Below are positions 10,857-18,659 of a stretch of 64,000 bases of DNA, in pieces; the stretch's first letter is position 1; every line of letters starts with the position of its first letter. Source of the stretch: JBBQUN01 sp963717115 (GTDB lineage: Bacteria > Actinomycetota > Acidimicrobiia > Acidimicrobiales > SZUA-35); the NCBI GenBank assembly GCA_963717115.1, contig CAVQVO010000009.1:686207-750206 (forward strand), written 5' to 3'. The notes under the pieces were generated by a model. That model worked only from the letters and a program-made list of their open reading frames with translations. It ran no database searches and had not been told where the DNA came from. The translations under genes and the position numbers were made by a program.

Positions 10857-11618
10857 TCACGGCTCGAACGGGTCGACAACCACGGGACCCGAGCCGCGGA
10901 TCGAGATCATGGCATCGGCGCCGGGAACGGCGTCCACGCCGATGGCGACGTCGTCGACCCGATCCTCCCCGACCCGGACGGCCACGTCGTAGCCGGTGTC
11001 GGGCACGCGCAGCCGCACGGGCCCCTCGGCGGAGGTGATGACGACCGACTGGGGCGACTCGGCGAACTCGAGGTCGATCTCGGCCCGGTCGACCTCGACG
11101 GTCAGCTGCCCGAGCCCCAACCCGTTCCCCAGGACGTCACCGGATCCGGCGACCACGCGAGCCGAACCCCGGACCGGTCCGAGGGCAACCTGATCGTGTC
11201 CGGCGAAGACGGTCAACTCGCCATCGAAGCGCTCGACGGTCACCGTGCCACCGTCGGCGACGACGACCAGTTCGGTGCCGGACACCACCCGGACCGCGGC
11301 GGCCGAGCGACAGGGCCACGCCGTGTCGCAGCGAAGCCGGACGACCACCTCGTCGTCGTCTCGGTCGAGCTCGAAGGTCGGCCGTTGGACCAGCCACGAG
11401 TCCCCGTGGTCGAGCTGGTTGGTCTCGCCGACCGTGACCCCGACGGGGCCGGCATCGGAGATCACCACGATCCGTCGTGCCGCGCCGAGATCGACCGTCT
11501 CGAGGGCGCTCCGGTCGAGCCAGCCGAACACGAAGAACGTCGCCACCAGGGCAACGCCCAGTCCCTGCAGCGTCCGCCGCCGGTTCCGACTCGACCGATC
11601 GGCGACGGGTCGCGTCAC
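10857..11618 (-). CDS. Membrane-anchored beta-rich protein of unknown function
   Basis: From GTG 11618, one base after the beta-glucosidase stop, the 253-aa product has an Arg-rich cytoplasmic start (DRSSRNRRRTLQ), one transmembrane helix (GLGVALVATFFVFGWL), and about 215 residues of short alternating hydrophobic/charged strands. These strands resemble DUF4097-type adhesin or right-handed beta-helix repeats (GELTVFAGHDQVALGPV, GQLTVEVDRAEIDLEF). The bulk should lie outside the membrane. It is probably co-transcribed with the glycosidase. The function is not known. Confidence 0.6.
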   Translation of the reverse strand: MTRPVADRSSRNRRRTLQGLGVALVATFFVFGWLDRSALETVDLGAARRIVVISDAGPVGVTVGETNQLDHGDSWLVQRPTFELDRDDDEVVVRLRCDTAWPCRSAAAVRVVSGTELVVVADGGTVTVERFDGELTVFAGHDQVALGPVRGSARVVAGSGDVLGNGLGLGQLTVEVDRAEIDLEFAESPQSVVITSAEGPVRLRVPDTGYDVAVRVGEDRVDDVAIGVDAVPGADAMISIRGSGPVVVDPFEP

Positions 11619-11619
11619 G

Positions 11620-14085
11620 TCAACGGTCCACGCGGACCGAGCCGACCAGATTGCGGCTGGACCACCCGAGACGCACGGCGTAGGTACCGGCCGGTGTGTG
11701 CCAACCCGATTCGGCACTCCACGCCTGGAACGAGCGGGCCGGAACGACCATCTCGACCTCCTCGCCGGCCCCGGGTTCGAGTCGGCTCACCGCGAAACCA
11801 CAGAGGGTTCGAAGCGGTCGGGTCAGCGGCCCCGCCGGCGCCTCGAGGTAGCCCTGGACGACGGCCTTGCCCGGGCGGCTGCCGATGTTGGTGACCTCCA
11901 CCGCGATCCGGACGCCCCCGGTTTCGGTTTCGCCGCGTACCACCGGGACTCCCATCGTGAACTGGGTGTACGACAGCCCTTCACCGAAAGCCAGTCGCGG
12001 CTCGATGTCGCGGGCGTCGTACCAGCGGTGCCCGACGAAGAGTCCCTCGCGGTAGTGGATCTGTTCACCGTCACCGGGAACGTCGAGCGCCGTTGGGGCG
12101 TCGCTCAGCCGCTTCGGGAACGTCACCGGCGTCCGGCCCCCCGGATCGGCCTCCCCCGTGAGCACATCGGCCAGCGCACCACCGAACTCCTGACCCGGGT
12201 ACCAGGCCAGCACGGTGGCGGCCACGTCGTCGAGCCAGGGCAGATCGACGGGTCCGCCGGTGTTGACGACCACGACCGTCCGGGGGTTCACCGCCTGGAC
12301 GGCCCGGACCAGATCGTCCTGGCGGCCGGGGAAGCCGAACATCGGCCGATCATGGCTCTCGGTCTCCCAATCGGCGTTGAGCCCGACCACGACCACGGCC
12401 GCGTCGGCGGCCCGGGCCGCCTCGACCGCAGCGGTGAAGAGTTCGTCTTCGTCGACCGGCTCGAGCACACCGAACCGCAGACCGACGAGCAGCTCGTCGA
12501 GACGGGGCGACCACTCCACCACGACGTCGATCTCGTTGCCGGCCTCGAGCTCGACGGTCCCGACGACCTCGGTCGAACCCATCTGGAAGAAGGTGTCGCC
12601 GGGTTGGGGATCGGTCCAGTTGTCGCACACCACGACACCGTCGACGAGCACCCGCGACCGGCCGACCGCCATGACCCCGAACCGGTGCGGACCGGAGCGC
12701 TCGATCGCCAGGCGTCCGGTCCAGCGCTGCGACCACGACCCCGGGTCGGGAACGTCGCGGCGAAGGTCACCGAGCACCGACATGACCGACCGCGACGTCG
12801 ACGTCACGACTGCGTCACCGATGGGTTCGGGGCCGTCGAAGGTCTCCACGACCAGCCCGTCGTTCCCGGCCCATCTCGTCCGTGGCACCGCCGGCAGATA
12901 CCGATGGGTGAGGCAACCGACGGCGTGCACGACCTCGCTGTCGGCGAAGGCCGCCCGCAGACCCTCGAGCGGTGACACCACATGGTTCGCCCGGACCTGG
13001 GCCGACCCACCTCCGAGGACCACCCCAGGGTCGGCGTTGGGCCCGATCACCGCCAGGGTGTGGGTCGCGGACGGGTCGAGTGGCAGCAGGCCGGCATTGC
13101 GGGCGAGCACGATCCCGTCGGCGGCCGCTCGCCGAACCAGGAGCCGCTCCTCGGGCAGGTCGACGAACTCCTCGGCCGCCTCGTCGGTCGTCCCGATCCG
13201 GCCCGAGCGGATCGCCAGACCGATCACGTTGCGGACCCGGGCGTCGATCGTCGCTTCGTCGATCTCACGCTCGTCGAAGGCCCGGCGCAGCCATTGGCCG
13301 AGCGCCCGAGCGGGGCCCGGCATCTCGAGATCCAACCCGGCAGCGACCGGGATCGAGCGGTGGTGGGTCGCCCCCCAGTCGGAGACGACCACACCGTCGA
13401 ATCCCCATTCGTCGCGCAGCAGTTCGCTGAGCAACCACCGATCCTCGGTGCAGAAGGTCCCGTTGAGTTTCGGGTAGGCGGCCATCAGCGACCAGACGCC
13501 GGCCTCGACGACGGCCTCGAAGGGAGCGAGGTAGACCTCGCGCAGCGTTCGCTCGTCGACCTCGGAGGATGCCGTCATCCGGCGATACTCGACGTCGTTG
13601 GCAACGAAGTGCTTGGCGCAGGCCCCGACCCCCTGGCTCTGCACACCCTCGACATAGGCCACGCCCAGGGCCGAGGTCAGGAACGGATCCTCGCCGAAGC
13701 ACTCGAAGTTGCGGCCGCCGATGGGATGGCGGGCGATGTTGATCGTCGGGGCCAGGAGCAGTTGGGAGGCCTTGCGCCGGGTCTCCCGCCCGAGCAACCG
13801 GCCGAGTTCCTCGACCAGGGCCGGGTCGAAGGTCGCCGCGAGGCTCACCGCCGCCGGGAGGCACACGGCCGGCGTGCCGCTGGCCATCGAGTCGCCCCGG
13901 GCTCCGTTCGGGCCGTCGGTGACCTTCACCCGGCCGATGCCGACCCGTTCGACCCCCGCCGTGTGCCAGTTGTCGGACCCCGACAGCAGCACGATCTTCT
14001 CGTCGATGGTCAACCGTTCGAGCAGGTCGTCTGCTTCACGATCGCGCTCGGCGCCCTCGGTTCCTCGGTCCTGGCTCGACAACAC
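11620..14085 (-). CDS. Glycoside hydrolase family 3 beta-glucosidase with PA14 domain
   Basis: The protein is about 821 aa. The N-terminal GH3 barrel has TDGPNGARGDS, ARHPIGGRNFECFGEDP and the nucleophile loop GVVVSDWGATHHRS (Asp). A second alpha/beta domain follows (LAVIGPNADPGVVLGGGSA). A PA14-like insertion (about residues 400-540, from TFDGPEPIGDAV to GLRFGVLEP) and a C-terminal fibronectin-III-like domain (GVRIAVEVTNIGSRPGKAVVQ) complete the architecture. It probably releases terminal beta-linked glucose. No signal peptide is seen. GTG 14085 is preferred because GAGGAG lies 5 nt upstream; GTG 14091 overlaps that site. Confidence 0.9.
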   Translation of the reverse strand: MLSSQDRGTEGAERDREADDLLERLTIDEKIVLLSGSDNWHTAGVERVGIGRVKVTDGPNGARGDSMASGTPAVCLPAAVSLAATFDPALVEELGRLLGRETRRKASQLLLAPTINIARHPIGGRNFECFGEDPFLTSALGVAYVEGVQSQGVGACAKHFVANDVEYRRMTASSEVDERTLREVYLAPFEAVVEAGVWSLMAAYPKLNGTFCTEDRWLLSELLRDEWGFDGVVVSDWGATHHRSIPVAAGLDLEMPGPARALGQWLRRAFDEREIDEATIDARVRNVIGLAIRSGRIGTTDEAAEEFVDLPEERLLVRRAAADGIVLARNAGLLPLDPSATHTLAVIGPNADPGVVLGGGSAQVRANHVVSPLEGLRAAFADSEVVHAVGCLTHRYLPAVPRTRWAGNDGLVVETFDGPEPIGDAVVTSTSRSVMSVLGDLRRDVPDPGSWSQRWTGRLAIERSGPHRFGVMAVGRSRVLVDGVVVCDNWTDPQPGDTFFQMGSTEVVGTVELEAGNEIDVVVEWSPRLDELLVGLRFGVLEPVDEDELFTAAVEAARAADAAVVVVGLNADWETESHDRPMFGFPGRQDDLVRAVQAVNPRTVVVVNTGGPVDLPWLDDVAATVLAWYPGQEFGGALADVLTGEADPGGRTPVTFPKRLSDAPTALDVPGDGEQIHYREGLFVGHRWYDARDIEPRLAFGEGLSYTQFTMGVPVVRGETETGGVRIAVEVTNIGSRPGKAVVQGYLEAPAGPLTRPLRTLCGFAVSRLEPGAGEEVEMVVPARSFQAWSAESGWHTPAGTYAVRLGWSSRNLVGSVRVDR

Positions 14086-14492
14086 GCACACTCCTCGTCA
14101 GGTCGGCGAACCGACACGGCACCCGTCGCCCCATGCCCTCGGGGTTCGATCGGTCCAAAATAGGCCGCGACCGGCCGGACGCGTCGAGAACCGGCACCCG
14201 AACTGTCGGGTCCCGATCGACGACCGACCGAACAGGGTCGCCACGCCGCGGTATCCTCTTCCCGGGTGGCAGGTTCTGCTCGTGGCGTGGATCCGTCATC
14301 GGATCGCAAGACGGCGCCGACCGGCGACCAGCCAATGTGGGGATTCGATGACAACGCGCGACCACGGGCCACGCCGAATCGTCGAACCATCGAACGCCCC
14401 ATCCGGGCGCCGTTTCCCGAGACATCGGCCCCGAGAGAGCAGCCACCCATGAACAACGACCATCGAGCACCCACCACCGATCGAGACCGATC
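14086..14492. other. Divergent intergenic region
   Basis: About 400 bases between the beta-glucosidase start and the gene at 14493. It must hold both promoters. A 76-codon open frame (14266-14496) ends in an ATGA overlap with the next gene, but its composition is Pro/Arg/Asp-rich without recognisable features. A 15-codon frame from ATG 14449 ends at the same stop. I see no hairpin or known riboswitch. Confidence 0.4.
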
Positions 14493-15269
14493 ATGAAGCG
14501 CGTCCTGTCGGGAGCCGTTGCCGGCGCCCTCGTGCTCGCCGTCTTCGCCGTGTGGACCAATGCCATCGACGTCCGGTTCCCGTGGCAGGTGCTCCCCGAC
14601 TTCGGCGAGGTCGAGGTGGCGCTGACGCTGCCCGAGGAGGCCCGCATCGTCGCCGTCGAACCCATCGCACTCGACTGTCGGGCCCGCATCCACGCCGAGG
14701 TACCGGTCGAGGGTCGGCGCGAGCATTCCTTGTTCGGCGGCGTCTACCGCACCGACACCGTCGAGATGGACGCCATCGGCGACGTCGACACCTGCGTCGA
14801 GGGCACGTCGGCCGACGTCATCTACCACCGCGACGGCTCGACCGAGGTGATCATTCCCGGTGAGGCGATCGTCTTCGTCCGCCCCCGGGTCGATGCCGTT
14901 GCCACGGCCGATTCGGTCACCGTCGACAAGGGTATGGTCGGCAAACTCACCGATGTCTTCCCCTGGGTGGCCGACGACGACGGGCTCACGCCGCTCGCCT
15001 ACGCCTATGCGCAGAACGTCATCGGATCGAGCCAGTGCATGCAGGCCGCCTTCTCGGTGACCGAAGAGGTCCTGATCGACGCCTACCGTCAGCAGTTCAT
15101 CGACCAGGGCGCCGATCCCGACTCGTTGTCGGTGCGCATCGAGGGCGATCCCCTGTTCCCCGATCCTCCGGCCGTCGACCTCGGTGACGACGTCACGATG
15201 TCGTTGGGCAGCGGCGACATCAGCTGCGTGACCGCCGATGGGCTCGGACAGGACGCACCGACTCGCTGA
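14493..15269 (+). CDS. Membrane-anchored or secreted protein of unknown function
   Basis: The 258-aa product begins MKRVLSGAVAGALVLAVFAV, an uncleaved or cleavable N-terminal membrane segment. A beta-rich exported domain follows with paired cysteines (LDCRARIHAEV, TCVEGTSADV, SQCMQAAF, ISCVTADG). Four Cys are compatible with two disulfides. The region EVALTLPEEARIVAVEPIALDC and VTVDKGMVGKL loosely recalls DUF4230-like proteins, but I cannot confirm this. The start overlaps a short upstream frame as ATGA. It is convergent with the Thr/Pro-rich gene, with overlapping 3' ends. Confidence 0.6.
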   Translation: MKRVLSGAVAGALVLAVFAVWTNAIDVRFPWQVLPDFGEVEVALTLPEEARIVAVEPIALDCRARIHAEVPVEGRREHSLFGGVYRTDTVEMDAIGDVDTCVEGTSADVIYHRDGSTEVIIPGEAIVFVRPRVDAVATADSVTVDKGMVGKLTDVFPWVADDDGLTPLAYAYAQNVIGSSQCMQAAFSVTEEVLIDAYRQQFIDQGADPDSLSVRIEGDPLFPDPPAVDLGDDVTMSLGSGDISCVTADGLGQDAPTR

Positions 15270-15829
15270 ACCGGGCGCCTTCGCGCCGGCTCGCTCAGCC
15301 CTCGGCGCTCGGCGCCGGCGTCGGGGGTGGGGTCGTCGGCGCGCGTGGTCGGCGTGAAGATCGTGTTGGGCGTCGTCGAGATGCTCGGGATCGTGGCCAG
15401 GGTGGTGGGACGGGCCGTGGTCGGGGGCGTCGTTGCCGGGGGACGGGTCGTGGTGACCCGACGGGTCGTCGTGGTGCGGACCGTGGTGGTCGGCGGGATC
15501 GGCGCGGCCGTGGTCGGCGCCGCCGGCGCGAGCGTCGTCGGCGTGCTGTCGGGGACTGGGCTGTCGGAGACTGGGCTGTCGGTGGCCGGCGCGGCGGAGG
15601 TCTCGGTGGGGGTCGGGGCCGTCGTCGACCCGGCCGTGGTCGGCACGGTGGCCGTCGTGATCGTCGGCACGGTGACCGTGGTGATCGACGACGAGACGGT
15701 GTTGCCCCGCACGTCGATCGCATCGGACGAACCGCCGAAGAACAGCACGTAGCCATTGGCGGCGAGCACGGCGATGACGGCCAGCACGACTCCTGCTCTG
15801 CGCACGTCGTACAACGAGATTCGATCCAT
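15089..15829 (-). CDS. Membrane-anchored Thr/Pro/Ser-rich protein
   Basis: From ATG 15829 the product shows a short cytoplasmic start (MDRISLYDVRRAG), one hydrophobic helix (VVLAVIAVLAANGYVLFF), and then about 110 residues dominated by Thr, Pro, Ala and Ser (TTTVRTTTTRRVTTTRPP), typical of a cell-wall spacer. The last 60 codons overlap the convergent gene (14493-15269) antisense and look non-native. A one-base slip near 15300 would end it at 15295 instead, so the true C-terminus is uncertain. The function is unknown; a wall-spanning stalk is plausible. Confidence 0.5.
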   Translation of the reverse strand: MDRISLYDVRRAGVVLAVIAVLAANGYVLFFGGSSDAIDVRGNTVSSSITTVTVPTITTATVPTTAGSTTAPTPTETSAAPATDSPVSDSPVPDSTPTTLAPAAPTTAAPIPPTTTVRTTTTRRVTTTRPPATTPPTTARPTTLATIPSISTTPNTIFTPTTRADDPTPDAGAERRGLSEPARRRPVQRVGASCPSPSAVTQLMSPLPNDIVTSSPRSTAGGSGNRGSPSMRTDNESGSAPWSMNC

Positions 15830-15976
15830 TGGCCTGCTTCCCATGCCCGCGCTACACACCGGGCCCGGAGTCACGCTCCGCCGACTCCGAACCTCCACAC
15901 TCCAGTATGGAGGGCCATTTTCCCATGCGAAAGGACACCAGGCGAAATCACCCGAACCCGCCGGACCGACCCGAGG

Positions 15977-15982
15977 TAGCGT
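15977..15982 (+). promoter_or_regulatory. Leaderless -10 box of arfB
   Basis: TAGCGT ends 7 nt before ATG 15990. It is identical in sequence and spacing to the box in front of surE. Confidence 0.5.
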
Positions 15983-15989
15983 TCGAGCC

Positions 15990-16406
15990 ATGGCAACCGA
16001 TGGTCCGTTGGCGGTGAAACCCGGCCTTTCGATCCCTGCCGCAGAACTCACGTGGCGGTTCGGACCCTCGGGCGGCCCCGGGGGCCAGCATGCCAACACG
16101 GCCAACACCCGGGCCGAACTCGTCTTCGAGATCGCTGCCTCTCCGACGTTGAATCACTACCAGCGCGACAAGCTCGAACGAGTCTTCGGCCCCCGAATCC
16201 GGGTCGTCGTCGACGAGACGCGGTCCCAGACCCGGAACCGCGACCTGGCCTTGGCCCGGCTCGCCGAACGGATGAACGAGGCCCTGCGGCCCGAGCGAAC
16301 CCGCCGACCGACCAAGCCCGGCCGTGGCGCCAAGGAACGCCGGCTGAAGGCGAAGCGCCAACGCAGTGAACGCAAGTCGCAACGCCAGGCCCGCTGGGAC
16401 GACTGA
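15990..16406 (+). CDS. arfB: Alternative ribosome-rescue factor ArfB (peptidyl-tRNA hydrolase)
   Basis: ArfB/YaeJ enters stalled ribosomes that lack a stop codon and hydrolyses the peptidyl-tRNA. The 138-aa product has the catalytic motif FGPSGGPGGQHANTANTR (GGQ) of class-I release factors, without codon-recognition domains. The C-terminal tail is strongly basic (KERRLKAKRQRSERKSQRQ), as needed to occupy the empty mRNA channel. The start at 15990 follows a leaderless -10 box; the open frame extends further up without homologous content. Confidence 0.92.
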   Translation: MATDGPLAVKPGLSIPAAELTWRFGPSGGPGGQHANTANTRAELVFEIAASPTLNHYQRDKLERVFGPRIRVVVDETRSQTRNRDLALARLAERMNEALRPERTRRPTKPGRGAKERRLKAKRQRSERKSQRQARWDD

Positions 16407-16466
16407 TCGGCGCTGCCCCAACCGAGCGTGCTGGCGGTTCGACAGGTCGCGGGCGATACTGACGCC

Positions 16467-16889
16467 ATGACCGAGATCGTGAAGGCCTGGGACCTCGTCG
16501 CACGGGCGAAGGAGTCCATCGAGAATCTCTCGGCGCAGCAGGTCGAGTCCGAACGCCAGTCCGATTCGGCGGTGATCGTCGACATCCGCGATCACCGCGA
16601 GCTCTACCTGAAGGGCAAGATCCCCGGTGCGGTCCACGCGCCGAGGGGCATGCTCGAGTTCTGGATCGACCCGGCCAGCGAGTACTACCGCACGGTCTTC
16701 CATCCCGATCGCCGCTACATCATCTACTGCGCCGGCGGAGGACGATCGGCCCTGGCCGCCAAGACCATGAAAGACATGGGCTACCCCGATGTCGCCCATC
16801 TCGAGCCGGGCTTCGACGGCTGGGAGGCTGCGGGTCTCGAGGTCGAAGACATCCAGTCCGATTCGAAGTGGGTCCCGCGGGCCGACTGA
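16467..16889 (+). CDS. Rhodanese-like domain protein
   Basis: A 140-aa single-domain rhodanese. The signature is VIVDIRDHRELYLKGKIPGAVHAPRG, and the active-site loop is IIYCAGGGRSALAAKTM with the catalytic Cys that carries persulfide. An N-terminal helix (residues 1-35) precedes the domain. It probably moves sulfane sulfur in the cytoplasm; the acceptor is unknown. The start is ATG 16467; a GATACT box 6 nt upstream suggests a leaderless message. It is convergent with the lipid-kinase-like gene. Confidence 0.85.
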   Translation: MTEIVKAWDLVARAKESIENLSAQQVESERQSDSAVIVDIRDHRELYLKGKIPGAVHAPRGMLEFWIDPASEYYRTVFHPDRRYIIYCAGGGRSALAAKTMKDMGYPDVAHLEPGFDGWEAAGLEVEDIQSDSKWVPRAD

Positions 16890-16898
16890 TCCGACTGC

Positions 16899-17789
16899 TC
16901 AGGGGTCGCCGAGCGCCAGCCGGAGCGCCCCGGGTGACGCCTCGAGCCGGATCGGCGCCGCGCCGAACGGTTCGCCGTCTGCCCAGAGTGGCTCGCTCGT
17001 CTCGATCTCGATCCACGGAACCCTCAGCGTGGTCACGGCCGGATGGCGCACGTGGCGGCCGACGAACACCAGCGGCATCACGCGCATCAAGGTTGCTGCG
17101 GGGACGTGCGCGACGATCGTGACGTCGAGCAGGGCGTCGTCGGGGTCGGCGTCGGGACAGATCGCCATCCCACCTCCGAAGTACGGCGTGTTGGCGACGG
17201 CGAAGAAGGCCACGTCCTCTTCGAGTTCGGCCTCGGGCGTCCTCACCCGAACCATGGTCGGAGCGAGCCGGGTCGCCTCGATCGCCGTGGCGACGGTGTA
17301 CTTCGACTGGCCGGGCGGGAAGCGCATCGGGTTGGCGCGGGCGTTGACCCGACCGGAGAACCCGGCGGTGACGACCGATGCCGCCCAACGCCCACCATCG
17401 CCGGCGATGAGGTCGATCGGTTCGATCGCGCCGAGGAAGGCACGCCGATGGACGGTCGCCGCCTTCCGGTTCGGACGGCCGACACCGGTCCCGATCCCGA
17501 ACCCGCGGGCGAAGTCGTTGCCTGTTCCACTCGGCACGAGGCCGACGTCGATGCCGGATTCGGCCAGCGCCGGCAGGGCTCGGTGGATCAGTCCGTCACC
17601 CCCGACGATGACCAGCCGTTCGATTTCGGGGCGCGCCGCCTCGATGGTGTCGACGATGGTCTCGGGCGTGGGCGACGACAGGACCGTCGTCTCGAAGCCG
17701 AGCGCCTCGGCCGCTGCGACGGCCGCCCGGACGGCCTTGGCTCTCGGGCCGTACGAGTCGGGTCGGGCCAGGAAGTGGATTCGATCCAC
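16899..17789 (-). CDS. Diacylglycerol/lipid kinase family protein
   Basis: A 296-aa protein of the DagK/YegS/sphingosine-kinase family, which phosphorylates lipid hydroxyls with ATP. The catalytic domain has RLVIVGGDGLIHRAL (GGDG nucleotide motif) and VGLVPSGTGNDFARGFGIG. The C-terminal beta-sandwich contains FFAVANTPYFGGGMAICPDADPDD, the conserved metal/lipid-site region. It is shorter at the N-terminus than many members and has no membrane segment. It ends the operon that starts with the pterin dehydratase-VOC gene (4-base gap). The lipid substrate is not predictable. Confidence 0.85.
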   Translation of the reverse strand: MDRIHFLARPDSYGPRAKAVRAAVAAAEALGFETTVLSSPTPETIVDTIEAARPEIERLVIVGGDGLIHRALPALAESGIDVGLVPSGTGNDFARGFGIGTGVGRPNRKAATVHRRAFLGAIEPIDLIAGDGGRWAASVVTAGFSGRVNARANPMRFPPGQSKYTVATAIEATRLAPTMVRVRTPEAELEEDVAFFAVANTPYFGGGMAICPDADPDDALLDVTIVAHVPAATLMRVMPLVFVGRHVRHPAVTTLRVPWIEIETSEPLWADGEPFGAAPIRLEASPGALRLALGDP

Positions 17790-17792
17790 CGA

Positions 17793-18482
17793 TCAGTCCC
17801 GGTCCTGCCAGGTACAGACACAGGCCTCGTTGCCCTCGGGGTCGGCCAGCACCCAGAAGGCTCGGGCGTACCGATCGGTCAGCAGGACTCCGCCGGCAGC
17901 GAGTGCCGCCTCGACGCGAGCGTCGGCCTCATCGTGGGGGACCGACACGTCGAGATGGATCCGATTGCGCTCGGTGCGGGGTTCGTCCATCTGCTGGAAC
18001 CAGAATCCCGGGCCGAGTCGCCGTCGATCGGCGATGTCGTAGACGATGCCGTCGGGACTCGTCGGACGTTCCCGGTAGCCGAGCACGGCCAACCAGAACG
18101 GGCGAACCCGGTCGATGTCGAGCGCATCGATGGCGATCTCGATGCGCTGGGCGGCGACGGGTTCCGAACGCAGTCCCCGTGCTGCCGCCTCGAGCGAGAT
18201 GCGCCGGGCCAGGTCGACGTCGAGATCGGTGAGGCCACCGGATCCGTGAGTCGTCAGGAAGACGTGGACCACGCCGGGATAGCGCAGATTCACGTCGGGA
18301 TGATGGTCGGCGGTGTCGGCCATCCGGGCGATGTCGACCACGAACTGCGCTGCGGCTGCAAAGGCCGGGCCGTCGTCCGACGGGTCGATGACGAAGGTGG
18401 CCTCGATGGCGCCGAGGAGGTAGCGCCAGTCGGCGAGGTCGAACTCGTCGGCGAAGGTGGATGCGGAGATGCTCGTCGGCAT
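17793..18482 (-). CDS. Pterin-4a-carbinolamine dehydratase-VOC fusion
   Basis: The 229-aa product joins two small domains. Residues 1-105 are a 4a-hydroxytetrahydrobiopterin dehydratase (DWRYLLGAIEATFVI, ADHHPDVNLRYPGVVHVFLTTH, GGLTDLDVDLARRI), with the conserved HH and the Pro-Asp-Val active-site region. Residues 110-229 are a glyoxalase/bleomycin-resistance-like VOC domain (RIEIAIDALDIDRVRPFWLAVLGY, NRIHLDVSVPHDEADARV). Such fusions occur in actinobacteria; the VOC half may act on a pterin-related compound, which is inference. It lies directly upstream of the lipid-kinase-like gene in the same operon. Confidence 0.85.
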   Translation of the reverse strand: MPTSISASTFADEFDLADWRYLLGAIEATFVIDPSDDGPAFAAAAQFVVDIARMADTADHHPDVNLRYPGVVHVFLTTHGSGGLTDLDVDLARRISLEAAARGLRSEPVAAQRIEIAIDALDIDRVRPFWLAVLGYRERPTSPDGIVYDIADRRRLGPGFWFQQMDEPRTERNRIHLDVSVPHDEADARVEAALAAGGVLLTDRYARAFWVLADPEGNEACVCTWQDRD

Positions 18483-18659
18483 GTCCGGAGGCTAGTGCCG
18501 GACCCCGGCTCGCACCCGAAAGGCTCACCGACCAGCTGGTCGGTCCGGAGCGGACCGTTGGGCCGGCCGACTCCACGGGTGCAGGGCATCGAGGAGACCC
18601 GAGCAGCTGGCGCGACCGAGTGCGCCGGTACCGGCTCCGGGTGGGGCGGTCGGGTGGTT

